Shown here in pieces: positions 1 through 8,700 of a DNA stretch of 50,619 nt. The notes beneath the pieces are model-generated. The model made no database searches. It was given only the letters and a program-made list of their open reading frames with translations, and had not been told where the DNA came from. Every line of letters begins with the position of its first letter. The first letter of the stretch is position 1. The stretch is taken from the NCBI GenBank assembly GCA_038320345.1, contig JBBQED010000020.1:1-50619 (forward strand), written 5' to 3'. This DNA is from JBBQED01 sp038320345 (GTDB lineage: Bacteria; Bacteroidota; Bacteroidia; AKYH767-A; OLB10). Both the position numbers and the translations under genes were made by a program.

Positions 1-440
1 ATCTCATAGAAAAAGATACCCAGAGCACTAAAAAAATGGAAGCAGAAATTCGTGAACGTATTGCTCCTTTTGAAGATGTGCCTATTATTTTTACTTCTGT
101 AACAACTAAGCAAAGAGTTCATAAAGCACTCGAAACTGCACTAGCAGTTTATAAAAATAAAACTAAAAAAATCCCTACGTCGAAATTAAACAGTGTTTTG
201 TTGCCTTTTATTGATCATACTCCACCACCTGCAACAAAAGGAAAAACTATTAGTATTAAATATGTAACTCAATTACCGGGTCACACTCCTGCATTCGCGT
301 TTTTCGCCAATCACCCTCAGTATATTAAAGATTCTTACCGACGATTTATTGAAAATAAAATCAGAGATAACTTTGACTTCAGTGGAGTGCCTATTGCTGT
401 TTACTTCAGAAATAAAGATAAAGCTAAGGACGATGAGTAA
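1..440 (+). CDS. der: GTPase Der (EngA), C-terminal part, cut by window start
   Basis: Frame 3 is open from the first bases and reads LIEKD just before the first visible Met, which matches the G4 NKWDL(V)EKD region of the second GTPase domain of Der. The following segment (PFEDVPIIFTSVTTKQRV) fits the end of the G domain with its SA(L/V)T-like G5 motif. The last 80 or so residues form the KH-like domain typical of Der, with GHTPAFAFFANHP and the ending SGVPIAVYFRNK. Der is a ribosome-associated GTPase needed for 50S subunit assembly. The Met at 36 is internal and not the real start; both Walker motifs lie outside the window. The stop is nine bases from the stop of the convergent receiver gene, with no terminator hairpin between them. 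Confidence 0.9.
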   Translation, partial: LIEKDTQSTKKMEAEIRERIAPFEDVPIIFTSVTTKQRVHKALETALAVYKNKTKKIPTSKLNSVLLPFIDHTPPPATKGKTISIKYVTQLPGHTPAFAFFANHPQYIKDSYRRFIENKIRDNFDFSGVPIAVYFRNKDKAKDDE

Positions 441-449
441 AAGTATTTG

Positions 450-917
450 TTAATTCTTGCTGAAGCCATTCAGCCAGTTCACCATTCTGAGTAACCTTTT
501 CTCTTTTATTTTATCGATCCCTTTTTCAAGTTGCTCGAAACAAAGTGGTTTGTAAAGTACATGGTCAATATATGAATTTTCAGCTACAGTGAACATTCTT
601 TTCTGGTCATAACTACTAGTGAGCAACATCAAATGACTGTTTTTCTTGATCGCAGGCTCGAATAAATCAAATACTTCTATGAAATCGTTCCCATCTAATA
701 GTGGCATATTCATATCCAAAATGATAATATCTGGAAACGGAACTTTTTTCTGTACACACTCTTGCAAATAAAAAACTGCGCTGATCACCGATTTTTGTTT
801 TACCACTTCGTTGGAAATCTGCATACATTTGATGAGATTCCCTGATAGTTCAATATCTGATTCTGAATCATCAACCAGCATGATTGAATGAAATACTTTT
901 GATTTTGTTGTTCCCAT
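450..917 (-). CDS. single-domain response regulator (receiver only)
   Basis: A 155-residue protein that is almost entirely one REC domain. It has the acidic pair D16-D17, the phospho-acceptor D68 in the strand ILDMNMPLLDG, the switch Thr at T100 (LLTSS) and the conserved Lys-Pro at K123-P124. There is no output domain, so it probably acts by protein-protein contact or in a phosphorelay, as CheY/Rcp-type regulators do. It is the last of four signalling genes on the minus strand (histidine kinase, NarL regulator, degenerate receiver, this gene), but 167 bp separate it from the degenerate receiver, so it may have its own promoter. Its nearest relative in the window is that degenerate receiver, with the same length and the shared pattern FP-x9-12-G-x-DF. 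Cognate kinase is not proven. Confidence 0.85.
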   Translation of the reverse strand: MGTTKSKVFHSIMLVDDSESDIELSGNLIKCMQISNEVVKQKSVISAVFYLQECVQKKVPFPDIIILDMNMPLLDGNDFIEVFDLFEPAIKKNSHLMLLTSSYDQKRMFTVAENSYIDHVLYKPLCFEQLEKGIDKIKEKRLLRMVNWLNGFSKN

Positions 918-1084
918 TATTTTTTTAAAAATTGAACTGTTTGAATATTTCTTTCTACGTATCTGCTTTTATTTAAGATAGTAGCTAAACAGTGCTAAAT
1001 GTTGTAGTACAGTAATTGTTTTATTTGTAGTGCTAATTACTATACGCTCTTTATTTTATTTCAAATATTAACTAAAATTGATTT

Positions 1085-1525
1085 TCATGAGATTTCATTC
1101 TTTTTAGACCTGATTATTGTCAGGGAATGAGCATCAGTGTGAAGCAGAAGTGGCTTATTTAGGATGATTTCTATTTCTGGGAATTTCTCAAGTTCGATTG
1201 CTCTAGAATTTTCTTGCTTTACTTTCATTAAGATAAGACGGCTGTTTTTTCTAAATCTACTTTCAAAAATTTTGAATGCCGTTAAAAAGTCTTCTCCCTT
1301 TATATCTTTTAAGTCGAGGCTAAAAAAGATCAAATTGGGAAACTTTTGATGTAGAGCAACTTTCTCTTGGAGATAGCAGATAGCTTCCAATCCTGAACTG
1401 AAGCAAACTATCTCTTTTGAAACACCGAAATTTTTCAGAAATTCATAGGAGGAATACAGATCCGCTGTATTGCTATCGATAATTATTGAACAATTAATTG
1501 AATTTAATGTGGCAGTGTCTGACAT
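1085..1525 (-). CDS. degenerate receiver-domain protein lacking the phospho-acceptor Asp
   Basis: A 146-residue protein that aligns by eye along its length with the receiver at 450-917. Where that protein has ILDMNMP this one has FFSLDLK, so the phospho-acceptor Asp becomes Ser69. The first of the two acidic residues is Ile (IIIDS), the switch Thr is Lys101 (LILMK), and only the Lys-Pro (K124-P125) and the Gly of the beta3-alpha3 loop survive. By family knowledge this is a pseudo-receiver that should not be phosphorylated normally and may work as a constitutive or protein-binding module. An Asp two residues after Ser69 could in principle take over, but I would not assume so. Duplication of a neighbouring receiver followed by decay is the likely origin. 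The ORF is intact, which argues against a simple pseudogene. Confidence 0.75.
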   Translation of the reverse strand: MSDTATLNSINCSIIIDSNTADLYSSYEFLKNFGVSKEIVCFSSGLEAICYLQEKVALHQKFPNLIFFSLDLKDIKGEDFLTAFKIFESRFRKNSRLILMKVKQENSRAIELEKFPEIEIILNKPLLLHTDAHSLTIIRSKKNEIS

Positions 1526-1860
1526 TTGGAAAGGGACGATTCTTTACTATTGGGGAAGTTGTAAATGCAAGACTAATTCTCTGTTAAAGAAGTTGTATTT
1601 GTAGGACTTTCAGAATAGTGCAAAGTTCCTGTATATGAATACTTTAAAAAATAGTGGAAATTGCGTATGTAGTGTCGTTATATCACCACACTTGTCATTG
1701 TTTCTACTACATGTTTAAGTAGAGATAATAAGCAATATGGTCTAACTGAGCATACGGATTAGGGTAGTTTGCTAAATTGTGCATTCGAAAAATATTCGAT
1801 TATAAAACAAATTATTCTAGGCAGTTAACTACGTTACTTTATATGCCGATAAAAAACAGG
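1526..1860. other. intergenic stretch, 335 bp, nothing recognised
   Basis: The stretch lies between the start of the degenerate receiver and the stop of the NarL-type regulator, both on the minus strand. It is very AT-rich. I see no open frame of useful length, no tRNA, no strong hairpin followed by a T-tract, and no good TTG-N20-TAnnTTTG promoter, although the promoter of the degenerate receiver must lie here if it is not cotranscribed. Confidence 0.5.
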
Positions 1861-2490
1861 TTATAGTAGGTTATTGGAAAATGCGTAATGCGTTAGTTCG
1901 GCATTTGTTTTCATGTGCATTTTTTCTAGTATTCTTGCACGATAGGTACTAATGGTATTGACACTTAATGAAAGTTGACTCGCAATTTCAGTTACAGTTT
2001 TACCGGAAGCTATCAAGATAAAAACATCGTTTTCTCGATCAGATAATATGGAATGTGGAAATTCATGATTTTTTACGCCAATATGATCCGCCAATTTTTC
2101 AGCAATACTTATTGGAATATATTTCTTGCCATTTAATATAGACTTAACTGCAAGTATCAATTCGTCAGGGGCACTTTCCTTTGTCAAATATCCTGAGGCG
2201 CCAGATTTAAGTGAACGGATTGCATATTGCTCCTCTGGATGCATGCTGAGCATTAATACCGGAAGGTCTGGGTAGATTTCTTTTATTTGCTTCAACGTTT
2301 CAATTCCACTTCTTCCAGGCATACTAATATCGCTGATGAGTAGGCTCCATTTTCCATCCCGCATCAGTTCTATAATTTCCATACTGTTAGAAGCTTCACA
2401 GATTTCTATCTCAGGATATTCTTCTCTGAGTATTTGAATAATTCCTTTTCGAACAATACTATGATCGTCGGCAACAGCTATTCTTAACAT
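1861..2490 (-). CDS. NarL/LuxR-family response regulator
   Basis: A 209-residue two-domain protein. Residues 1-120 are a REC domain with D8-D9, phospho-acceptor D54 in LLISDISMPG, and KE in the beta5 loop (GYLTKESAPDEL). Residues 145-209 are a LuxR-type helix-turn-helix (LSDRENDVFILIASGKTVTEIA, then SVNTISTYRARILEKM). The gene starts 82 bp after the stop of the large histidine kinase, and HisKA_3-type kinases of that sort classically pair with NarL-type regulators, so the two very likely form a two-component system. Target genes are unknown. All catalytic residues are present. Confidence 0.92.
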   Translation of the reverse strand: MLRIAVADDHSIVRKGIIQILREEYPEIEICEASNSMEIIELMRDGKWSLLISDISMPGRSGIETLKQIKEIYPDLPVLMLSMHPEEQYAIRSLKSGASGYLTKESAPDELILAVKSILNGKKYIPISIAEKLADHIGVKNHEFPHSILSDRENDVFILIASGKTVTEIASQLSLSVNTISTYRARILEKMHMKTNAELTHYAFSNNLL

Positions 2491-2572
2491 TTGGTTTAGG
2501 CTAAAAAGATGAATTTACATTTACCAATCTTTTAGAGGCTTGATTTTTATTCTTAGAGGAACATTTAAATGT

Positions 2573-5431
2573 TTAAGTAGAATGAATTGCATCTAAAATT
2601 TTTAACTTAAAAGGTGCCTTTAATTCAATAACTGAACCTTGTCCTGGCAAGCTTTTAATTTCAAAAACACCATTGATCATTTTCGCTCGCTCATTCATCC
2701 CCATTAATCCCAATGTTTTTTTTATCTGTATTTCGTTTACATTAAATCCTTTTCCATTGTCAGATATACGTAAGCACAGCAAATCATTAAGTTTGAAAAG
2801 TACTGCATTCACTTCAGTAGCTTCCGAATGCCTAGCTACATTAGTTAGCGATTCCTGAAAAATTCTAAAAAAACCTGTAGCAGTTTCTCTGTCGATATCT
2901 GCTTCTTGTAAATCCCCAAGGAAATTACACCGGATATTCGTTCTTTTTTCAAACTCAGTACACTGCCAGTCCAGTGCGGCATTTAATCCTAAATCATCCA
3001 GCATCCCTGGTCGAAGTTCAGTGGATATTCTTCGAATTGTTTTGACAGTTTCATCTATCATTTGCATAACGCTTTGAATCCGTTCTTGCAAAATTTCTTC
3101 GGATTCTGGAATTTTCTTCTTCACCCAAGAAACATCCATTTTGATACCCGTGAGTTGCTGGCCTAATTCATCATGTACTTCTCGTGCAATACGCGTTCTT
3201 TCTTCTTCTCTGATTGTTTCAAGGTGTTTTGTGAGGAGACTTAATTGTTCGTGCGATTGTTGAAAATCAGCTTGTGCTTTCACTTGTTCTGTAATGTCAT
3301 TACTTAATACTAGTCGGGCATTACTAAATCCGAAAGGAATATCATGGCTGAAAATATTGACGTCGATAATTTGACCGTTTTTCTTACGATGTTTCCAGAT
3401 CTGTGGTAAACTATTGGCAGGGTTGAAATGCTTGAAGTAATCAAAAAGTTTTTGTTTATCCGCTGGGACCCGGATTTGCAGTATTGTCATTGCCAAAAAT
3501 TCTTCGCGCTTATACCCGTAATGCAGTAGTGCTGCTTCATTAACATCAAGAAACTGCAAAGTATCTAAAGAGTACACCCACATCGGTAATGGATTGTTGT
3601 CAAATAATAACCTGTACTTCATTTCAGAGGTCGATAACAATGACTCCTGATATTTTCGTTCAGTAATCTCCTGAAAAAACACAGATAAACCATCACTAGA
3701 AGGGTAAAAGTGCTTATTGAACCATTGTTTAGTTGCTGAATTATAAATCTCAACATGCGTGGGATACTGACTTTTCATCGCTTTTTCATACAATGCTTTT
3801 AACTGACTTGAGTGTTCCTCTGGTAACATCTTCCAGATATTTTTACCGATGAGTTCAGACCTGTTTTTCCCTGTGGGTAATGCTCCAAGGTCATTCACGT
3901 AAGTGTAATTCCAACTATTGTCAAGTGCAACAAAAGCATCTGAAACTCGATCAAATATTCTAGAAATTTCTTTGGATTTATTAATGATCTCCGATTCTAG
4001 ATTCCGGTTAAAGGTAATTAGCTTCTCTTCTAGTGTTTTTTGTTTGGTAAGATCCTGAGCTATGGAAATTACACCCGTAGGAATTCCATTACTATCTTTT
4101 ACAATTGTTGTAGAGTTTAAAATATGGAAAATTTCACCCTTCGAGTTCGTCCTAGTAAATTCACCAATCCAATTTCCTCCTTCCATTAATTTTTTCAGAG
4201 CATTATCTACCATCGTCTCATCCCATCGTGTAATATTAAGTTCAAAAATCAACTTTCCTATTGCATCAGCGGCTCGGATCTCATAGAGTATTTCTGCCCC
4301 ATAATTCCAATTGGTAACTTTAAACTGCAAATCTGTAGCGATGATCGCATTGGTAGATTGATTGATCTGTATATTCAATGCACTGATTCTTTCTTCTGAT
4401 CTTTTGATGTCAGAAAGATCGATAAGCATAGAACGACTCATTCGAAATTGACCGTCATCATTATATATTGCTGAAGCATTGAGTAGAACAGGAAAGGTTG
4501 TGCCGTCTTTCCTGAGCATCTCATATTCTGCATCCTTCAAAATTCCTTCCTTTTTAAATTGATTGAAACGATCTTTAAATGCGAATGCGCTTTCAGGAGT
4601 AATAAGGTCGATGAAATTTTTAATTCCGATGATTTCCTCTCTCTTATATCCCAACCATTTTAATTCGGTCTCATTCATCCGCTGTACAATACCTTTTTCA
4701 TCAATGGAATGATACCCGCAGGGTGCGTCATTATAAAGTCCTAAAATTAATTCAGCTTGTTGTGAATTTTCTGCTTCAATGCGGATTCTTTTAGAAAAGT
4801 CAAGATTAATCATATAAAAAACTATAGATAAAAAAACCAGTAGCAATGCTGAAAATATCATAAGTAAATTCAACGTTTTCTGCGCTGATAAACTCAATTG
4901 ATAGTTTGCGGCATTTAAAATACTGCGTCCGTCATTTTCCATTTCAATGATCGACGTTTCGATAGAAAAGGATAGCATTTCATTCTGATTTGCTATTTCA
5001 TCTGGAAGAACTAGTCTAAGCGATTTTTGAGTTTTTTGAATGATAATTTGATGTTGCTTTAACCTTGTTTCAATTTTGGTATTTAGATTAGTAATTTTGG
5101 ACTTAACTTTATCTATGGATTTTACACTTTCATTTAATAATTGTAAGTTTGATTCTATTCTCACTCTTGCATTGCTCATCATAGTGAGGTAAGCTTGATT
5201 TTTATTTAACAAATAAGCTTTTTCATTATTTTCCAGATCACGAACATCATTTAATAGTTCTTCCAGTTGTACCATTAACTTTAGTGCATTCTGTAAGTGA
5301 TTTGTGTTTTGAAGAGTAAGACCAGCATTATAGTTAGTTACTCCCAAGAATGTACTGATCCCGGTGATCGCTAAAAGAAAAGCTAAAATCAGCTTCACTT
5401 TAATAGGAGCTATCTGTTTTGATGATTTCAT
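2573..5431 (-). CDS. membrane CHASE3/multi-PAS sensor histidine kinase (HisKA_3 type)
   Basis: A 952-residue sensor kinase. An N-terminal membrane helix (about residues 12-30) and a second one (about 188-210) enclose a helical CHASE3-like sensor region with the pattern LENNEKAYLLN. Four PAS-like segments follow at roughly 222-345, 346-465, 485-590 and 605-720. The transmitter has the HisKA_3 H-box REVHDELGQQL with His at about 753, followed by a HATPase_c domain with N-box FQESLTNVARHS, G1 box ISDNGKGF and G2 box LGLMGMNERA. The extracytoplasmic loop and several PAS modules suggest integration of more than one signal, which cannot be named from sequence. A convincing promoter (TTG-N20-TATATTTG on this strand) lies 36 bp upstream of the start. 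The NarL-type regulator downstream is the probable partner. Confidence 0.93.
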   Translation of the reverse strand: MKSSKQIAPIKVKLILAFLLAITGISTFLGVTNYNAGLTLQNTNHLQNALKLMVQLEELLNDVRDLENNEKAYLLNKNQAYLTMMSNARVRIESNLQLLNESVKSIDKVKSKITNLNTKIETRLKQHQIIIQKTQKSLRLVLPDEIANQNEMLSFSIETSIIEMENDGRSILNAANYQLSLSAQKTLNLLMIFSALLLVFLSIVFYMINLDFSKRIRIEAENSQQAELILGLYNDAPCGYHSIDEKGIVQRMNETELKWLGYKREEIIGIKNFIDLITPESAFAFKDRFNQFKKEGILKDAEYEMLRKDGTTFPVLLNASAIYNDDGQFRMSRSMLIDLSDIKRSEERISALNIQINQSTNAIIATDLQFKVTNWNYGAEILYEIRAADAIGKLIFELNITRWDETMVDNALKKLMEGGNWIGEFTRTNSKGEIFHILNSTTIVKDSNGIPTGVISIAQDLTKQKTLEEKLITFNRNLESEIINKSKEISRIFDRVSDAFVALDNSWNYTYVNDLGALPTGKNRSELIGKNIWKMLPEEHSSQLKALYEKAMKSQYPTHVEIYNSATKQWFNKHFYPSSDGLSVFFQEITERKYQESLLSTSEMKYRLLFDNNPLPMWVYSLDTLQFLDVNEAALLHYGYKREEFLAMTILQIRVPADKQKLFDYFKHFNPANSLPQIWKHRKKNGQIIDVNIFSHDIPFGFSNARLVLSNDITEQVKAQADFQQSHEQLSLLTKHLETIREEERTRIAREVHDELGQQLTGIKMDVSWVKKKIPESEEILQERIQSVMQMIDETVKTIRRISTELRPGMLDDLGLNAALDWQCTEFEKRTNIRCNFLGDLQEADIDRETATGFFRIFQESLTNVARHSEATEVNAVLFKLNDLLCLRISDNGKGFNVNEIQIKKTLGLMGMNERAKMINGVFEIKSLPGQGSVIELKAPFKLKILDAIHST

Positions 5432-5466
5432 GAAAATCCCAAAAAATTAGAGTACTTTAGACCTTT

Positions 5467-5497
5467 CAAATATACTGAATCTCAAGTTAGTAAACAA
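5467..5497 (-). promoter_or_regulatory. candidate sigma-A promoter of the histidine kinase
   Basis: On the minus strand the -33 element TTG (5495-5497) and the -7 element TATATTTG (5467-5474) are separated by 20 bp, which matches the Bacteroidota consensus TTG-N19/20-TAnnTTTG. The start codon lies about 36 bp downstream. Confidence 0.6.
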
Positions 5498-5542
5498 GTA
5501 AAAATGCAGTTATTCTCATATATAGTTTAATATTGCCTAAAC

Positions 5543-7852
5543 TTATTGCAAGGCCTTCCTATTAAAAAGGACAAAACCTAGATGAAACATCAGGGATAAT
5601 GGCTTATCTCTTTTTGCGTAATAGTTTAACGAAAGGCTAATGGGTCCTATTGGGCTATAATATACTGGATTCAAACTGCCAATGAAATATCTCCGATTAA
5701 AGGCATCTCCATAGGTAGAAGTATAATCGGTTGAGGCAAGAATCTCTTGAAATGGCTGAAATATATATCCTTCAATGCGGACATTAAAATGAGTGCTGAC
5801 ATTGACAATACTCTTTAATCCAAACCCGATATAATTATGTGCCCGGTACGACTCAAGAAATTGGATCTGCATATCAGGAATAGGCTGAAAGGAGGGTGCT
5901 GCGGACAAAGTCGCTATATTATTAGAAAAGAATGGTTGACTGCTGAACATCATTTCAGTATATATTCCTAACCTTACCAGTCCGATTTTTGTGAAATAAT
6001 TATCGTAAGCTACCCTCAGTTGTAGCCATTCATGGTCATCTTTAATGGTATCTCGAATGATACCTGTACTGCCCGGTTCTGTTTTTTCTTCTCCGGTAAC
6101 ATACCTCACTCTAACATTAAAAAAACTTCCTTTGTTCGCATACATTTTCCGGTTTAATGTACTTCTTTCATATTCGAGATTGGCGGATAGGCCTTCAAAT
6201 GATGTTTGATCAGCAGTGTCGGCTTGTGCAAAATCTCGGGTTATATAGTATCGGTCTTTTGTTTTAAACCAGTTACCACCGAGGATTAGTTTTCCTTTGT
6301 TTCTAGTTGGAATCCCAATATTAATCCCAGCATTTCGATCAAATTGAACCAGAAAAGAAGGATTGATATCTTCAAAAAATGCGGTGCTGCTTTTGTAATA
6401 ATCCCATTGATTCACAGTAAATACCGGCTCTACATAAAAGGGAAGCGTACCTGGATAATCAAGTCGCAATCTAACTTGACCTGAGGTATAGAATTTCCCA
6501 AAATATATATTTGAATTCAGATGTAAACTTTGCTTTCCCCAGAAATTATGTTGAAATCCAACAAATCCAGTATTGATTGGTTTAGAGGAAACATTACCTC
6601 CAAAATCAAGTTGTACTCCTTTGTTCTTTTTTACATCTAGATGCAAATCATAGTTGCCAGATGTGGGGTTATACATCAAGCGAGGAAATAAGTAACGCTG
6701 ATTATCATCTGAAACAAGCTTAAACCAGGCTTTTCTTAATTGCTGAATATTGATACATTGATTTTTTGGATTCAGTGTTTTTCTGATGTAGTTTGCCTGA
6801 TCTTCATTTACTCCATAAACATAGATTTGGTCGATTGAAATTGCAAAGGATGAATTTTTAATTTTCATGCGTTTCAAATTCAATGAATCTACACTTATAC
6901 TTCTACTTAGGCTCGCTTTTATTTTCGGGATCATTCTTAATCCTGCGGCATATCCACTGTCGATGGCCATTCGTGCTAGCTGGAAATCGAAAGTCCCCAT
7001 TCCTTGAATGTTAGGCTCTATAAGAAAGTCTTCTGGACGAGGAACAGTGTATGCCGTAGTATGAGTGATCATGGTCTTCAGCTGACTCAAGAAATTTCCC
7101 TCCGTCGGTATTTCAGGTAGCCCCGCTGCACTTACCCCAATCATAATATCCGGATTGAAATCATTTTTCATAATGTCGGTGGGGAAATTATTATAAATAC
7201 CTCCATCATATAAAATATTGTCTCCAATAATTACCGGTGAATAATAAAATGGAAAAGCCATTGATGCTCTTACCGCAAGTGCAAGATCCCCACTTTTAAA
7301 TATCACTGGTTTCTTTGCTGTAATATCCGCTGCAATGCAACGAAATGGAACCATCAAACTATCAAAATTGTAATTCGCATAAGCAATAGGTGCTGCCATC
7401 GACTGCATGAGTTCAAAATCAATTTCTGCAGGATTAACGACGTTACTAGGCAATTGAGTTTTTAAAATCGAATCTATGATCAACTTTATCTTTACCCATG
7501 ATGCATCATCAGGGTTTTTGTGGAAATAATATAAATTTTCTTCATCGAATTCCCCACTTGCCCATCGGGTGAAATTACTGCTAGCAGCAATTTTTTCGAT
7601 CTCTGCCGGACTTAATCCCATTGCGTAAAAACTACCAATAAGCGCTCCGGATGAGGTTCCAGTAATGTAGTCAATAGGAATATTGTTTTCTTCTAGCGCC
7701 TTAATAACTCCAATGTGAGCTAAACCCCGGATTCCGCCTCCACTTAAAACTAACCCTACAGACTGTGCCTGGACCGTCTCCATTTGGAGAAATCCTAAAA
7801 TTAGCATCAGGGAATATCTTAAAACTAATCTCATCATTGTGCTGTCCGACAA
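5543..7852 (-). CDS. patatin-like phospholipase fused to an outer-membrane beta-barrel
   Basis: A 769-residue protein with a signal peptide (cleavage likely after VQAQ, residue 30). A second Met pair at residues 6-7 gives a more typical signal peptide and may be the true start. The patatin domain (about 31-290) has the oxyanion loop GGGIRG (38-43), the nucleophile in GTSSG with Ser67, and the second dyad residue in DGG with Asp216. A POTRA-like segment (about 325-400: YVYGVNEDQANYIRKTL) leads into a C-terminal Omp85/surface-antigen barrel. This layout corresponds to the PlpD/FplA-type (type Vd) autotransporter phospholipases. The enzyme probably hydrolyses phospholipids at or beyond the outer membrane. 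It starts 11 bp after the BtuF-like gene and so is the third gene of an operon. No truncation is visible and the dyad is intact. Confidence 0.9.
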   Translation of the reverse strand: MSDSTMMRLVLRYSLMLILGFLQMETVQAQSVGLVLSGGGIRGLAHIGVIKALEENNIPIDYITGTSSGALIGSFYAMGLSPAEIEKIAASSNFTRWASGEFDEENLYYFHKNPDDASWVKIKLIIDSILKTQLPSNVVNPAEIDFELMQSMAAPIAYANYNFDSLMVPFRCIAADITAKKPVIFKSGDLALAVRASMAFPFYYSPVIIGDNILYDGGIYNNFPTDIMKNDFNPDIMIGVSAAGLPEIPTEGNFLSQLKTMITHTTAYTVPRPEDFLIEPNIQGMGTFDFQLARMAIDSGYAAGLRMIPKIKASLSRSISVDSLNLKRMKIKNSSFAISIDQIYVYGVNEDQANYIRKTLNPKNQCINIQQLRKAWFKLVSDDNQRYLFPRLMYNPTSGNYDLHLDVKKNKGVQLDFGGNVSSKPINTGFVGFQHNFWGKQSLHLNSNIYFGKFYTSGQVRLRLDYPGTLPFYVEPVFTVNQWDYYKSSTAFFEDINPSFLVQFDRNAGINIGIPTRNKGKLILGGNWFKTKDRYYITRDFAQADTADQTSFEGLSANLEYERSTLNRKMYANKGSFFNVRVRYVTGEEKTEPGSTGIIRDTIKDDHEWLQLRVAYDNYFTKIGLVRLGIYTEMMFSSQPFFSNNIATLSAAPSFQPIPDMQIQFLESYRAHNYIGFGLKSIVNVSTHFNVRIEGYIFQPFQEILASTDYTSTYGDAFNRRYFIGSLNPVYYSPIGPISLSLNYYAKRDKPLSLMFHLGFVLFNRKALQ

Positions 7853-7863
7853 AAATAGAACAA

Positions 7864-8673
7864 TTAAGACCTGGTTTTAAGAGATTCCAGCAGACTTATG
7901 AAATAGGAGGGAGCAGTAACTAGTCTCGATCCGTACCAGGAGAAAAATTCCCCGTCAACAAACTTAATGATGGCCTCTGGAAAGATTGCTTTCACTTCTA
8001 CTGAGTGCTTTTCTTGAAAGGGGAAGGGTTCCGACGATAAGAATACCAGCTCCGCCTCTGCGTTTTTAGCCTCTTCAATTGATATTTCAGGATAGCGTTG
8101 TCGCCTTTCCGTTACGGAACTGAAACCACAATTTACCAATTGATTATAAATGAAAGTATCTTCTCCAATACTCATCCAGGGTTTGTACCATATATAATAC
8201 ACGCAACGGTTGTTTATCGGTGGAGAGAGCACCAAATATTCAGCAAGTCGTTGATATTCGGTTTTTATTTTGGAAATAATGTCATTTGCTGAATCATTTG
8301 TGCCGGTCATTGCTCCAATTGAACTGATCATACGGAGCGCATCATCCAAATTACTAACATCACTGATCCAAACCGGAAACTCATTCATGAGTGGTAATAA
8401 TCCTTCGAGATTATTCTCTTCCTTATTTGCAATGATCAGATCTGGCTTTAACATTCTGATCATTTCAAGCTTGAAATCTTTTGTTCCGCCAACTCTGGTT
8501 TTGGTTTCGAACCATTGCTCAGGATGAATGCAAAATCGGGTGATGCCTATCACTGTTTCATCCAAGCCTAAATCAAAAAGAAGCTCAGTCTGCGATGGTA
8601 CCAAGGAGATAATACGCTTAGGAATTTCAGAAAGAAAAACCTCTCTGCCTAATTGGTCTTTAAACACAGTCAT
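7864..8673 (-). CDS. BtuF/FepB-like helical-backbone metal receptor without signal peptide
   Basis: A 269-residue protein with the type III periplasmic-binding fold used for cobalamin and iron-siderophore uptake. It opens with the family pattern PKRIISLVPSQTELLFDLGL, followed by a long central helix and a second lobe (SSVTERRQRYPEISIEE, then AELVFLSSEPFPF). Unlike transported receptors it starts directly with the mature sequence (MTVFKDQLGREV) and has no signal peptide or lipobox, and no membrane or ATPase subunit of an ABC importer is nearby. Cytoplasmic cobalamin- or metal-binding proteins of this sort are common in Bacteroidota, but the ligand here is not determinable. It sits 27 bp after the CBS-type enzyme and 11 bp before the patatin gene. 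Confidence 0.8.
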   Translation of the reverse strand: MTVFKDQLGREVFLSEIPKRIISLVPSQTELLFDLGLDETVIGITRFCIHPEQWFETKTRVGGTKDFKLEMIRMLKPDLIIANKEENNLEGLLPLMNEFPVWISDVSNLDDALRMISSIGAMTGTNDSANDIISKIKTEYQRLAEYLVLSPPINNRCVYYIWYKPWMSIGEDTFIYNQLVNCGFSSVTERRQRYPEISIEEAKNAEAELVFLSSEPFPFQEKHSVEVKAIFPEAIIKFVDGEFFSWYGSRLVTAPSYFISLLESLKTRS

Positions 8674-8700
8674 GACAGAGAGGTTGAATAGTTCCTAGTA

